Position numbers and translations under genes: made by a program. This document shows, piece after piece, positions 51,763 to 60,446 of a DNA stretch of 64,000 nucleotides (its first letter is position 1; each line of letters opens with the position of its first letter). Source of the DNA: Microbacterium sp. (GTDB lineage: Bacteria; Actinomycetota; Actinomycetes; Actinomycetales; Microbacteriaceae); contig NZ_JAPSLI010000007.1 in assembly GCF_031180975.1 (NCBI RefSeq), positions 62,001 through 126,000 of the forward strand. The letters are read 5' to 3'. A model generated the notes under the pieces. The model made no database searches and was not told the origin of the DNA. It saw nothing but the letters and a program-made list of their open reading frames with translations.

Positions 51763-52620
51763 TCAACGCGGCGGGATGTGCGTGTCGAGCCAGGCGAGCA
51801 CATCCGCTCGCACCTCGGCCTGGTTGGTCTCGTTGAACAGCTCGTGCCTGGCATCCGGGTAGACGAGCGTGGTGACGTCGCTGAGCCCGGAGCGGGTGCG
51901 GTAGGCGGCGGCGAGCTTGTGCACGCTGCGCGGTCCGCCCACCGGGTCGTCTCGGCCGACGAGCAGCAGCACGGGGATGTCGCGCCCGAGGTCGCGGCGG
52001 GGCACGCCGTACAGCTTCGCCGCCTCGACCGGCCCGAACAGCTTCAGCAGCGGCACGTCCGTGGTGAGCGGGTCGTCGGCGAACGCCTGCCACACCTCCG
52101 GATCGCGCGACAGCCACTCGAACCCGGTTGCCTCGGGCGCCTTCCAGCGGGCGTTCAGCGGACGCGGGTTGAGATCGCGGGGCGTGAGCAGCGCCGACCC
52201 CGACAGGATCACCGCGTCGTACGCCTCGGGATGCCGGTTCAGCAGCTTCTGCGCCAGGAACGACCCCCACGAGTGCCCGAGCAGCACCAGCGGCAGGTCG
52301 GGGTGCTCGCCCCGGATGAGCTCGGTGAACTGCCAGAGCGCGTCGACAGCGGCGCGCAGCCCGCCCCTGCCCAGCCGACCCAGTCGCTCCGGTCCGCCGT
52401 GTTGACGGATGCCGGTGCGCCCGTGCCCACGGTGGTCGTCGGCGTACACGTGGAATCCGGCACCGGTGAGCGCCTGGATGAGCTTGGGGTACCGGCCGGC
52501 GTGCTCCCCGACTCCGTGCAACAGCTGCACGACGCCGCGCGGCTCCCCCTCCGCCTCGTGCACGTCGTACACGATCGCGACGCCGTACGCGTCGGTGAAC
52601 TCGGCAGTTCTCACGGGCAT
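51763..52620 (-). CDS. Alpha/beta hydrolase, monoacylglycerol-lipase-like
   Basis: A 285-residue serine hydrolase. Nucleophile in GHSWGS (~114-119), oxyanion region LLHGVGEHAGRY (~33-44), acid in GRDDPVGGP (~222) and His in DARHELFNE (~255-263). The HGxGEH pattern is characteristic of monoglyceride lipases. No signal peptide. Stands 20 bp downstream of the ligase start, same strand. The 138-bp gap on its upstream side shows only a weak hairpin. Confidence 0.88.
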   Translation of the reverse strand: MPVRTAEFTDAYGVAIVYDVHEAEGEPRGVVQLLHGVGEHAGRYPKLIQALTGAGFHVYADDHRGHGRTGIRQHGGPERLGRLGRGGLRAAVDALWQFTELIRGEHPDLPLVLLGHSWGSFLAQKLLNRHPEAYDAVILSGSALLTPRDLNPRPLNARWKAPEATGFEWLSRDPEVWQAFADDPLTTDVPLLKLFGPVEAAKLYGVPRRDLGRDIPVLLLVGRDDPVGGPRSVHKLAAAYRTRSGLSDVTTLVYPDARHELFNETNQAEVRADVLAWLDTHIPPR

Positions 52621-52758
52621 GAGCCGAGTCTAGGCGGCGGGCGGCGGCGCACGCCCAGCTCACCCGGACCGCGGCCAGCATGGGAGCCGAACGCCGGTCC
52701 AGAGCCCGTCGCACCTGACTTCCGCTCCCACCTCGGCTCACGCCGCGCCACCCCCCGG

Positions 52759-53172
52759 TCAGGGCAGGAACGGGAACGCGGGATACGCGTACCCCGGCGC
52801 CCAGAACGGCACGTAGCCGTAGTAGCCGAACACGCCCTCGTTGTACTGCCGGTCGTTGATCAGCTCCGGGTCGTACCCGGGCGCACCCGCGAGGTGCTCC
52901 CGGCGCTGGTCGATGTGCACCTCCTCGTCGCGCACCGCGGTGACGGCATCCACGGGGATGTACGACTTGTGCTCGCCCAGGCCGAGGAATCCGCCAGACG
53001 CGACCACGAGGAACCGCACCCGGTCCTCGACGGTGTCCACCAGCAGCTCATCGACCTTCCCGATCTCCTCGCCGTCGGCGTCCCTGACCGTCATCCCGCG
53101 GATGTCGTCGTCGCGGGCCACGGTCTGGTCCGTGTCCTTGAGCGGGATCAACTCGCCGTGCTCGTCGTCCAT
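52759..53172 (-). CDS. PRC-barrel domain protein
   Basis: A 137-residue protein with a PRC-barrel fold (~20-95; IRGMTVRDADGEEIGKVDEL and DRVRFLVVASGGFLGLGEHK) and an aromatic carboxy-terminal tail (VFGYYGYVPFWAPGYAYPAF). PRC-barrel proteins in actinobacteria are often stress-linked, but the function is undefined. Start MDDEHGELIP is chosen for AAGGAG upstream. Confidence 0.85.
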   Translation of the reverse strand: MDDEHGELIPLKDTDQTVARDDDIRGMTVRDADGEEIGKVDELLVDTVEDRVRFLVVASGGFLGLGEHKSYIPVDAVTAVRDEEVHIDQRREHLAGAPGYDPELINDRQYNEGVFGYYGYVPFWAPGYAYPAFPFLP

Positions 53173-53329
53173 GACCGCACTCCTTCCGATATCGGTCGCC
53201 GAGTCCTCACGAGGGGGTCGGCATGCACCGATGCTGCGCCGGCGCGCGGCGATGCGCCATGCCCTGGCGCGAATGCCCGCCGCAGGCGCATACTTCCCCA
53301 TCCCGACTTCCCCTCCGCCGCCGATTTAG

Positions 53330-53342
53330 TTAGACTCTCTAA
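53330..53342. promoter_or_regulatory. MarR-type operator over its own promoter
   Basis: TTAGACTCTCTAA (5-bp arms, 3-bp spacer) in an AT-rich patch directly ahead of the MarR start codon overlaps a likely -10 (TAGACT). The transcript would begin within a few bases of the ATG, so it is nearly leaderless. Self-repression is expected. Confidence 0.6.
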
Positions 53343-53345
53343 GTA

Positions 53346-53786
53346 ATGTCTGCTGCTCGGGAAGATCTGGATCGCACCGCCACCGAGCTCCGACACGCCG
53401 TCTTCCGACTGGCCCGCCGGCTCCGCTGCGCTCGGGCCGTCGATGCGATGAGCGACGCGCAGCTCGCGGTGCTCGCCGCCCTGCGCATGCACGGGCGGCA
53501 CACCCTGTCCGCCCTCGCCGAGCGCGAGCGCGTCACGGCGCCCACCATGACCGCGATGATCAACGGCCTCGCGGACCAGGGGTACGTGGTGCGGATCCCC
53601 GACGAGGAGGACCGTCGCCGGGTGCACGTCGAGATCACGCCGCGCGGCGAGGAGGTCGTCGCCGAGACGATCCGCCGACGCGATGCGCTGCTGGCCGACA
53701 TGCTGGGCGAGATCGACCTGAGCGAGAAGGATCTCGCCGTCCTCGACGAGGCGGCCGCGTTGCTGAGGAGGGTCACAGAACGATGA
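53346..53786 (+). CDS. MarR family transcription regulator
   Basis: A 146-residue winged-helix dimeric regulator: HTTLSALAERERV-type recognition region (HTLSALAERERVTAPTMTAM, ~52-71) and wing DEEDRRRVHVEITPRG (~90-105). It overlaps the next gene, an MFS exporter, as ATGA, so it most likely represses the exporter until a toxic compound binds. Confidence 0.92.
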   Translation: MSAAREDLDRTATELRHAVFRLARRLRCARAVDAMSDAQLAVLAALRMHGRHTLSALAERERVTAPTMTAMINGLADQGYVVRIPDEEDRRRVHVEITPRGEEVVAETIRRRDALLADMLGEIDLSEKDLAVLDEAAALLRRVTER

Positions 53787-55120
53787 GCGCGATGTTCCGT
53801 TCCTTCCGCTCGTTCAACTACCGCATCTGGTTCCTCGGCGCGGTGATCTCCAACATCGGCGGCTGGATGCAGGCCACCGCGCAGGACTGGGTGGTGCTCA
53901 CCGAACTGACCGCGAACGACGCCACCGCCATGGGCGTCACCATGGCCCTGCAGTTCGGCCCCCCGCTGGTGCTGGTGAGCCTGACCGGGTGGGTGGCCGA
54001 CCGATTCGACCGCCGCCGGGTGCTGCTGTGCACGCAGACGGTGCTCATGCTGCTCGCGGTCGCTGTCGCCGTGCTGCTGCTCACCGACGTCATGACGCTA
54101 CCGCTGATGTTCTGCTTCGCCGCCGCGTTCGGCGTGGCGAACGCCTTCGACGCCCCGGCCCGGCAGGCGTTCGTGTCCGACATGGTCAGCATGGAGGACA
54201 TGTCCAACGCCGTCGCGCTGAACTCCGCGTCGTTCAACATGGCCCGGTTGATCGGTCCCGCGGTCGGCGGCGTGCTCATCGTCGTGATGGGATCCGGCTG
54301 GGTGTTCGTCGCCAACGCGGTGACGTTCCTGGCGATGATCGTCGCCCTGCTGCTCATCCGCTCCCCGGAGCTCACGCCGCGATCCAAGCACCGCCGCAAC
54401 GGCGGCCTCGCCGAAGGCTTCCGGTACGTCCGGGGCCGCAGCGACCTGGTGGTCGTGTTCGTGATGGTGTTCCTCATCGGCGCGTTCGGCATGAACTTCC
54501 CCATCTACGCGTCGACCATGGCGCTGGAGTTCGGCCGCGAGGCGGACGGCTACGGCGTGCTCAGCTCGGTGCTCGCGATCGGGTCGCTGACCGGCGCGCT
54601 GCTCGCCGCCCGGCGCGACCGCGCCCGGGTGCGCGTGCTGGTGCTCGCAGCGGGCGGCTTCGGGCTCGCGTCGCTGCTCTCGGCGGCGATGCCCGGGTAC
54701 TGGAGCTATGCGGCCGTGCTGATCCTGGTCGGCTTCTCGACGGTGACGATGCTCACCACCGCGAACGGGTACGTGCAGACCACGACGGACGCCGCGCTGC
54801 GCGGCCGCGTCCTCGCGCTGTACATGGCCGTCATCATGGGTTCGACTCCGGTCGGCGCGCCCATCGCGGGCTGGATCGTCGACACCTTCTCGGCACGCAC
54901 CTCGATCATGGTGGGCGGCGTCGCCGGCCTGACCGCGTTCGCCATCGGTGTCGGCTGGATGATGCGCTCCGGCCGCCTGCACCGCGACGCCGAGGCACGG
55001 TTCCGGCTCACCCTGGACGAGACCCGGCCCATCTCGGTGATCCGCGAGATGGACCCGACATCATACGACGATCGCACCGCCGCGACGACGCCCATCCGTC
55101 TCCCCCGCGACGGCGCGTGA
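53783..55120 (+). CDS. MFS exporter (enterobactin-exporter-like group)
   Basis: A 445-residue major facilitator with 11-12 predicted helices and the loop motif GWVADRFDRRRVL (~64-76). The opening FRSFRSFNYRIWFLGAVISN is typical of the MFS_3 drug/siderophore exporter group. Cotranscribed with MarR; probably a multidrug or small-molecule efflux pump. A ~50-residue cytosolic tail is polar. Confidence 0.9.
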   Translation: MSAMFRSFRSFNYRIWFLGAVISNIGGWMQATAQDWVVLTELTANDATAMGVTMALQFGPPLVLVSLTGWVADRFDRRRVLLCTQTVLMLLAVAVAVLLLTDVMTLPLMFCFAAAFGVANAFDAPARQAFVSDMVSMEDMSNAVALNSASFNMARLIGPAVGGVLIVVMGSGWVFVANAVTFLAMIVALLLIRSPELTPRSKHRRNGGLAEGFRYVRGRSDLVVVFVMVFLIGAFGMNFPIYASTMALEFGREADGYGVLSSVLAIGSLTGALLAARRDRARVRVLVLAAGGFGLASLLSAAMPGYWSYAAVLILVGFSTVTMLTTANGYVQTTTDAALRGRVLALYMAVIMGSTPVGAPIAGWIVDTFSARTSIMVGGVAGLTAFAIGVGWMMRSGRLHRDAEARFRLTLDETRPISVIREMDPTSYDDRTAATTPIRLPRDGA

Positions 55121-55138
55121 GGCCGCTCAGGACGGATG

Positions 55139-55179
55139 CTGTCAATCCCTTCCTCGTGCGGATGGGCCGGTCGTAGGCT
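55139..55179 (+). promoter_or_regulatory. Promoter block shared by two small-protein genes, copy 1
   Basis: GTCAATCCC and TAGGCTC, with GGGCCGG between them, recur with identical 27-bp spacing from GTCAAT to TAGGCT/TAGCCT at copy 2 (55516-55556). TAGGCT would be the -10. The spacing is too long for a simple -35/-10 pair, so GTCAATCCC may be an activator or alternative-sigma element. Confidence 0.55.
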
Positions 55180-55186
55180 CGTCGCC

Positions 55187-55480
55187 ATGACTGAGAACCA
55201 CGAGAACGAAGCGGATGCCGGACAGCGCCCGCACACTCCCGGCCAGGATCCGGAGGGCAGCGGCGAGCCGCGCGAGGGCGGCCTCACCGGTGCGGCCCGC
55301 CCGCAGGGCGGGGCGGCCGCCGGGGCCGCGGCGGCGAGGGGCGAGGGCGCGAATCAGGGCGCGAACCAGGGCGACGCCCCGCTCGGCGGTGACGAGGCCA
55401 CCGAGGAGCAGCTCGATGCCGACAACGCCGTCGAGGAGGACACCCTGAAGTCCCTCGACCCCGACGACTCCCCCGCCTGA
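55187..55480 (+). CDS. Small acidic disordered protein with ANQG repeats
   Basis: A 97-residue protein, rich in Gly, Ala, Asp and Glu, with no hydrophobic core. It contains repeats GANQGANQG (~66-74) and an acidic end (EEQLDADNAVEEDTLKSLDP). Not recognised as a named family. A second protein of similar make-up follows 82 bp later with the same promoter block, which argues that both are real. A stress or desiccation role is a guess. Confidence 0.65.
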   Translation: MTENHENEADAGQRPHTPGQDPEGSGEPREGGLTGAARPQGGAAAGAAAARGEGANQGANQGDAPLGGDEATEEQLDADNAVEEDTLKSLDPDDSPA

Positions 55481-55515
55481 CCGCGGATCGCGCACCGAGC
55501 GGGCGGCCGTCGGCC

Positions 55516-55556
55516 TTGTCAATCCCCTCTCCCTGGTGAGGGCCGGCTCGTAGCCT
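55516..55556 (+). promoter_or_regulatory. Promoter block shared by two small-protein genes, copy 2
   Basis: TTGTCAATCCC, GGGCCGG and TAGCCTC match copy 1 in sequence and spacing; the ATG of the small gene follows seven bases after TAGCCT. Confidence 0.55.
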
Positions 55557-55562
55557 CAGCCC

Positions 55563-55769
55563 ATGGACGAGCAGACGCACCACCACGACCGGACTGACCA
55601 CGACGACGTTCCGGAGAACGATCCGCAGGGCGCCACGCAGGGCGGAGCGATCCAGGGCGACAGTTCGCGCGGCGAATCACCGCACGGCGCCATCCAGGGC
55701 GACGCGAGCCCGGACCGCGATCTCGACGAGCGCGACGATCCGCACGTCCGGGACGATCTCGCCGAGTAG
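55563..55769 (+). CDS. Small acidic disordered protein with GAIQG repeats
   Basis: A 68-residue, His- and Asp-rich protein (MDEQTHHHDRTDHDD) with three near-repeats of GATQG/GAIQGD and an acidic end (DERDDPHVRDDLAE). Not recognised. It resembles the preceding small protein in composition and control. The His cluster might bind metal, but this is speculation. Confidence 0.6.
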   Translation: MDEQTHHHDRTDHDDVPENDPQGATQGGAIQGDSSRGESPHGAIQGDASPDRDLDERDDPHVRDDLAE

Positions 55770-55773
55770 CGCA

Positions 55774-55841
55774 GACAGCGAGACCTCCCGTTCCGTCGAC
55801 GCGCATGCGCCGTCCGCGGAACGCGAGGTCTCGTCGCTGTC
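55774..55841. terminator. Long hairpin between convergent small gene and ornithine aminotransferase
   Basis: GACAGCG, AGACCTC and GTTCCG on the left (55774-55795) pair with their complements (55817-55841), with a 3-nt bulge, around a 21-nt loop containing GCGCATGCGC. It touches the aminotransferase stop codon and probably ends transcripts from both sides. Confidence 0.75.
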
Positions 55842-57063
55842 AGCCCGCCAGCACGACCCGCAGCTGCTCGACCGCCCAGTCCAGCTCGGTGGCGCGGATG
55901 ACCAGCGGCGGGGCGATCCGGATCGTCTGGCCGTGCGTGTCCTTGACGAGCACGCCGCGCTCGAGGAGCTTCTCGGCGATCTCGCGCCCGGATCCACGCG
56001 CCGGGTCGATGTCGACGCCGGCCCAGAGCCCGGCGATGCGCACGCCGGTGACGCCCTCGCCGATGAGCGACTCCAGCCGACCGGCCAGATGCTCGCCCAG
56101 CGCCCGTGCCCGCTCCTGGAACTCGCCGTTCTCGAGCATCTCCACCACGCGCAGACCCACGGCCGCCGCCAGCGGGTTGCCGCCGAACGTCGAACCGTGC
56201 TCACCAGGGCGGATCACGCCGAGCACGTCTCGATCGCCGACGACCGCCGACACCGGCAGGATGCCGCCACCGAGCGCCTTGCCCAGCAAGTACAGATCCG
56301 GCACGACGCCCTCGCGGTCGCACGCGAACGTCTCGCCCACCCGACCGAGGCCGGACTGGATCTCGTCCGCGATGAACAGGACGTTGCGCTCGTCGCAGAT
56401 CTCGCGGATGCGGCGCAGGTAGCCCTCCGGCGGGATGATCACGCCCCCCTCGCCCTGGATCGGCTCGATCAGCACGGCTGCGGTGTCCTCCGTGATGGCC
56501 GCGGCGACGGCATCCGCATCGCCGTAGGGGACGGCGTCGAAGCCGGGGGTGTACGGGCCGAAGTCGGCGCGCGCCTGCTCGTCGTCGCTGAAGCTCACGA
56601 TGGTGGTGGTGCGGCCGTGGAAGTTCCCCTCGGCGACGACGATGCGTGCCTTGCCGTCGGCGATGCCCTTCACGCGGTAGCCCCAGGCACGGGCGACCTT
56701 GATGCCGGTCTCCACCGCCTCTGCGCCGGTGTTCATCGGCAGCACCATCTCCTTGCCGCACAGCGCGGCGAGGGCGGCCGCGAACGGCTCGAGCCGGTCG
56801 CTGCGGAAGGCGCGGCTGGTGAGCGTCACCCGGCCGAGCTGCTCCGTGACGGCGGCGAGGAGGGCCGGATGCCGGTGCCCGAAGTTCACAGCCGAATAGG
56901 CGGCGAGCAGGTCGAGGTAGCGCTTGCCCTCGGCATCCGTCACCCATGCGCCTTCGGCACGCGCGATGGTGACCGGCAGGGGGTGGTAGTTCTCGGCGAC
57001 GTGCGGCTCGGCCGCCTCCACGACCGCGCCGGTGGCGGGCGATCGGAGGGCCCCGGCGGTCAC
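55840..57063 (-). CDS. rocD: Ornithine aminotransferase
   Basis: A 407-residue class III PLP aminotransferase turning ornithine and 2-oxoglutarate into glutamate semialdehyde and glutamate. PLP lysine K262 (DLYLLGKALGGGILPVS), Asp233 (FIADEIQSGLGR); AENYHPLPVTIARAEGAWVT and SAVNFGHRHPAL are typical OAT. GTG start overlaps the dimethylargininase stop as GTGA. Product feeds proline/glutamate metabolism, where PutA also acts. Confidence 0.92.
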   Translation of the reverse strand: MTAGALRSPATGAVVEAAEPHVAENYHPLPVTIARAEGAWVTDAEGKRYLDLLAAYSAVNFGHRHPALLAAVTEQLGRVTLTSRAFRSDRLEPFAAALAALCGKEMVLPMNTGAEAVETGIKVARAWGYRVKGIADGKARIVVAEGNFHGRTTTIVSFSDDEQARADFGPYTPGFDAVPYGDADAVAAAITEDTAAVLIEPIQGEGGVIIPPEGYLRRIREICDERNVLFIADEIQSGLGRVGETFACDREGVVPDLYLLGKALGGGILPVSAVVGDRDVLGVIRPGEHGSTFGGNPLAAAVGLRVVEMLENGEFQERARALGEHLAGRLESLIGEGVTGVRIAGLWAGVDIDPARGSGREIAEKLLERGVLVKDTHGQTIRIAPPLVIRATELDWAVEQLRVVLAG

Positions 57064-57938
57064 TTCTTGCCCCGCAGTTCGAGCGTGCAGCACTTGATCC
57101 CGCCGCCGCCGAGCAGCAGCTCGGAGAGGTCGACGGTGATCGGGTTGTAGCCACGCTCCCGAAGCTGGCGTTCGAAACCGGTCGCGCGCGGCGAGATGAT
57201 CACGTTGCAGCCGTCGCTGGAGGAGTTCAGGCCGAACACGGCGCCGTCCTCGTCGGAGACCAGGATCGCGTCGGGGAAGCGCTCCTCGAGGATCGCACGG
57301 CTGGCGTCGTCGAAGGCGCCGGGCAGGTAGGCGATGTTGGCGCGCTCGGGGCCGCCGTTCTCGACGCCCTGCACCGGGTCCAGCACGGCGATCGCGGTGT
57401 CGAGGTGGTAGAAGCGCGGGTCGATGAGATTCAGCGAGACGACCTCGCGGCCGAACACCTCGCCGACCTCACGGTGGCTGTCACCGGTGGAGCGGAAGCC
57501 GGTGCCGGCGAGGATCACGTCGCCGACCAGCAGGAAGTCGCCCTCGCCCTCGTTCACCTCCTGCGGTTCGACCGTGTCGAAGCCGTGGGTGCGGAACCAC
57601 TCTGCGAATGCGGGCGCCTCGCCCTGCCGCTCGACGAAGCGGAACTTCGGCACATATGCGCGTCCGTCGATCACGAAGCCGCCGTTGGCGGTGTAGACCA
57701 TGTCGGGGTAGCCGGCCAGCGGGTCGATGAGCTCGACCTCATGGCCGAGCTCGAGGTACAGGTCGTACAGCTTCTGCCACTGCGCGACAGCCTTGGCTGT
57801 GTCGGTGGGCTTGGCCGGCTCCATCCACGGGTTGATGGAGTAGTTCACCGTGAAGTGCTCGGGTCGGCACATCAGGTAACGGCGGTGGTGGGCGGTGCGG
57901 GTCACGGGGCTCGCGATGGCGGTCTCCGGCGTCGACAT
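57060..57938 (-). CDS. ddaH: Dimethylargininase (amidinotransferase-fold hydrolase)
   Basis: A 292-residue guanidino-modifying enzyme. Substrate motifs MCRPEHFTVNYSINPWM (~25) and DMVYTANGGFV (~80), His in DPRFYHLDTAI (~180), and the catalytic Cys in GGIKCCTLEL (Cys283 or 284). Such enzymes hydrolyse dimethylarginine or arginine to citrulline; the direct coupling to ornithine aminotransferase suggests arginine-derived nitrogen use. Start MSTPETAIAS has GAGGAG upstream. Confidence 0.87.
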   Translation of the reverse strand: MSTPETAIASPVTRTAHHRRYLMCRPEHFTVNYSINPWMEPAKPTDTAKAVAQWQKLYDLYLELGHEVELIDPLAGYPDMVYTANGGFVIDGRAYVPKFRFVERQGEAPAFAEWFRTHGFDTVEPQEVNEGEGDFLLVGDVILAGTGFRSTGDSHREVGEVFGREVVSLNLIDPRFYHLDTAIAVLDPVQGVENGGPERANIAYLPGAFDDASRAILEERFPDAILVSDEDGAVFGLNSSSDGCNVIISPRATGFERQLRERGYNPITVDLSELLLGGGGIKCCTLELRGKK

Positions 57939-58062
57939 GGGTGCTCCTCGAGAGGGTGCGGCGGACGCTGTCCAGGGGCCCGGCGGGCCTTCGACCCGTC
58001 GCGCGGCCCTCGACTGAACCAGGGACCGGCGGCGGGGAAGATGCGACTCGGGCACGCCGCGT

Positions 58063-59097
58063 TCATTCTCTCACCCGAGTCTGTGCATCGCCAGCATCCG
58101 GGCCCTGCACCACGACAGGCGCCCGCGCACCGGCCGCGACGAGGTGGTGGATCGCGGAGGGCGCGGCGGAGAACGGCCATTCGCCGTCCCACACCGGCGT
58201 CACCGCGCCCTCGTCCGCGAGCAGGGTGAGGGCGCGGACCACCTCGGGGTGGACGCCCGCCGCGAGGGTGCGGATGCGGATGCTCCGCCCGCCGGACAGC
58301 AGCAGGCCCGCCGTGCGATGTCGGAAGGACCCTGGGACGGCATCCTCACCGGCGAGGACGATCACGCCGCCCCTGGCGGTCAGCCGCTGCAGCAGAGCGA
58401 GGCGGATACCGCTGCCGAGATCGACGACGGCGTCCAGATGTCCCGATGGGATCTCGGCAGCCAGGGCGTCCGGCGCGATCGGGTGCACGCCCGGCGGCCG
58501 GCCGCTGGATACGGCATCCGTCGCCCAGACCTCGGCGCCGCGCACGGTCGCGAGCTGCACCGCGATCGTCGCGGCCGCTGACGCGCCGGCGATGAGCACG
58601 CGCCGACGGTGCGCAACGCGTTTGTCGAGCCCGGCCATGTCGAGCGCCTGCCACACTCGACTCCCGCCGCCCGCCAGGCAGGCGGCCGACTCGACGGCGA
58701 GATGCGGCGGGCGCGGCACGAGGCGCATCTCGTCGACGGCGACGAGGGCCGCGAGACCGCCTCCGCCGGGCAGTCCGACCACGACCTCTTCCCCGAGCTC
58801 CGAGCCGACCACGCCGGATCCGATCGCGACGACCGTTCCGGCCACGGCGGAACCGGGCACCTGCCGTCCAGGAGTGCTGACGCCGGCTCTCGCCCGCCTG
58901 GGCCCCCTGCGCATCATCCGCAGGTCCGTGCCGTCGAGCGCGGTCGCGCGGACGCGCAGCAGCACCTCACCGGCGCGTGGCCGCGGCACTCGCATGCGTT
59001 CCAGGCGGATGCCGGATGCCCCACTGTCCTGCATCCAGGCCGGCATCAGATCTGGGACGCCGGGAAGCCGGGCGCCGGGCAACCGGTGCGCGATCAC
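58063..59097 (-). CDS. MDR-superfamily alcohol dehydrogenase / quinone oxidoreductase-like protein
   Basis: A 344-residue medium-chain dehydrogenase. GroES-like domain at ~30-130 (AGEVLLRVRATALDGTDLRM; PGSAVAGTVVAIGSGV) and Rossmann domain at ~160-290 with VLIAGASAAATIAVQLA in place of the usual GxGxxG. The structural-zinc cysteines are absent. GTG at 59097 is preferred for GGAGG eight bases upstream; an in-frame GTG 14 codons earlier has a poorer site. Substrate unknown. Confidence 0.75.
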   Translation of the reverse strand: MIAHRLPGARLPGVPDLMPAWMQDSGASGIRLERMRVPRPRAGEVLLRVRATALDGTDLRMMRRGPRRARAGVSTPGRQVPGSAVAGTVVAIGSGVVGSELGEEVVVGLPGGGGLAALVAVDEMRLVPRPPHLAVESAACLAGGGSRVWQALDMAGLDKRVAHRRRVLIAGASAAATIAVQLATVRGAEVWATDAVSSGRPPGVHPIAPDALAAEIPSGHLDAVVDLGSGIRLALLQRLTARGGVIVLAGEDAVPGSFRHRTAGLLLSGGRSIRIRTLAAGVHPEVVRALTLLADEGAVTPVWDGEWPFSAAPSAIHHLVAAGARAPVVVQGPDAGDAQTRVRE

Positions 59098-59166
59098 CGC
59101 GGCACCTCCAGCATGGTCATCCCGGTCCGTCCTCGTCACATCATGCGGCTCTCCGCGGAGCGGACC

Positions 59167-59199
59167 GGGTCCTGGCGGGCACCCGGCGCGCCAGGACCC
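59167..59199 (-). terminator. Hairpin terminator of the M14 peptidase gene
   Basis: A perfect 11-bp stem GGGTCCTGGCG with its complement, 11-nt loop, seven bases past the stop on the minus strand. Confidence 0.8.
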
Positions 59200-59205
59200 G
59201 ACCGA

Positions 59206-60276
59206 TCACTCGTCGCCGCGCGGCTCCCACGCCTGCTCGGGCAGCGAGTCCCAGATCGACGTGTCCGCCGTCTCCACTTCACCGCTGGCCACAGCGCGGA
59301 TGGTGCTCTCCAGCGTAAGGATCGTCTGCTGACGCAGGTAGCCGTTTGACTTCTGCCCCAGCAGCGCGTCCGGGTTCTCGTGGTCGCTCATCCCGCGCAT
59401 CTCGAACAGCAGGGTGGAGATGTCGTACTCGGCGGCGATCCCGTTGCGCGCGATCGTGTTCGCGGTGCCGCCGACGTACTTGCCGAGGTGGCCCCAGCCG
59501 GTGGAATCCACGCTGGCGTAGACGACCGCACCCAGCCGCTTCGAGCCCTCCAGCACGGCCGGGTCCACATCGGGGGTGGTCGGGTGCAGGATCGACCCGG
59601 ACACCAGCTTCCCGTCGACCCGGGACTGCGTGCCCTGGTGGTGCAGGTCGATCATGTAGTCGATGTCGTACACCGAGAGCACGTTCTGGTGCAGAGCCTG
59701 GATCTCGGGCTGTGTCTTGGCCACGTGGTCACGGTTGATGTCCACGTTGTTGGCGTTGTGGCGGGTCAGGTGGCGGTCGCCCGACGCGATGTAGTCGTCC
59801 AGCGGGAAGTCGACGTCACCCATCGCGCCATCGGGGTTGAGCATCGGCAGCACCAGGATGTTGATGTCGTCGAGCACGTCGGCCATGCGACCGGTTCCCA
59901 GGTGCTTGATGACCTCGATCGCGCCTTCCGTGGTCAGCTGCTCGTTGCCGTGCTGCTGCGTCAGGAACAGGATGGTCGGGTTCGCGGGGTCCGACAGGTA
60001 CTTCGCGAGGTAGAGATCCCGGCCCTTCACCGACTGCCCGATGACCTCGAGCTCGAGCGCGTTCTGCCGCGCGTCCTGCGTCTTCAGTTCCTGCACCATC
60101 GAGTCGTAGGTGTGCAGGTTCGCCGTGTTGACCGTCTCGTGCCCGTTGTAGTTGGGGCCTTCGCCGACCGCGAGCGCAGGGGCGGCGCTCAACGTCGCGA
60201 CCAGGGCCGTGCCGGCCAGCACGCAGCCGGCCTTCGCCAACAGATGCCGTGGGGATCGGGCTGAGGTGAGATTCAT
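59206..60276 (-). CDS. Secreted M14-family zinc carboxypeptidase
   Basis: A 356-residue exported peptidase. Signal peptide ~1-37 (ends APALAVG), then the M14 domain: zinc ligands His109 and Glu112 (TQQHGNEQL) and His212/213 (IDLHHQG), substrate-binding Arg182 (VDINRDH), and catalytic Glu292 (LLFEMRG). It trims carboxy-terminal residues from peptides or cell-wall peptides outside the cell. AAGGAGAA ribosome site. A weak LacI-like palindrome (GGCAATCGCTTTCC, 60383-60396) lies in the 170-bp upstream gap. Confidence 0.9.
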   Translation of the reverse strand: MNLTSARSPRHLLAKAGCVLAGTALVATLSAAPALAVGEGPNYNGHETVNTANLHTYDSMVQELKTQDARQNALELEVIGQSVKGRDLYLAKYLSDPANPTILFLTQQHGNEQLTTEGAIEVIKHLGTGRMADVLDDINILVLPMLNPDGAMGDVDFPLDDYIASGDRHLTRHNANNVDINRDHVAKTQPEIQALHQNVLSVYDIDYMIDLHHQGTQSRVDGKLVSGSILHPTTPDVDPAVLEGSKRLGAVVYASVDSTGWGHLGKYVGGTANTIARNGIAAEYDISTLLFEMRGMSDHENPDALLGQKSNGYLRQQTILTLESTIRAVASGEVETADTSIWDSLPEQAWEPRGDE

Positions 60277-60446
60277 GGGGAGTTCTCCTTCGGACTGGTC
60301 GGCGCGCCGACCCCTGCGCGAGGGGCGCGCAGATCGGTGCACCCTGGGGAACGTCCCATGCAACCATGGCCTCGTCACGGTTGGCAATCGCTTTCCCCCG
60401 CTCGGCCGAAGTTCCTCCGGCGAGCGCCGTGACGCATCAGGCGCGA

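Noticed and set aside
60383..60396. LacI/CRE operator upstream of the M14 peptidase
   Set aside because: Only 10 of 14 positions are symmetric, no regulator is nearby, and it lies ~107 bp from the start; mentioned but not listed as a site.
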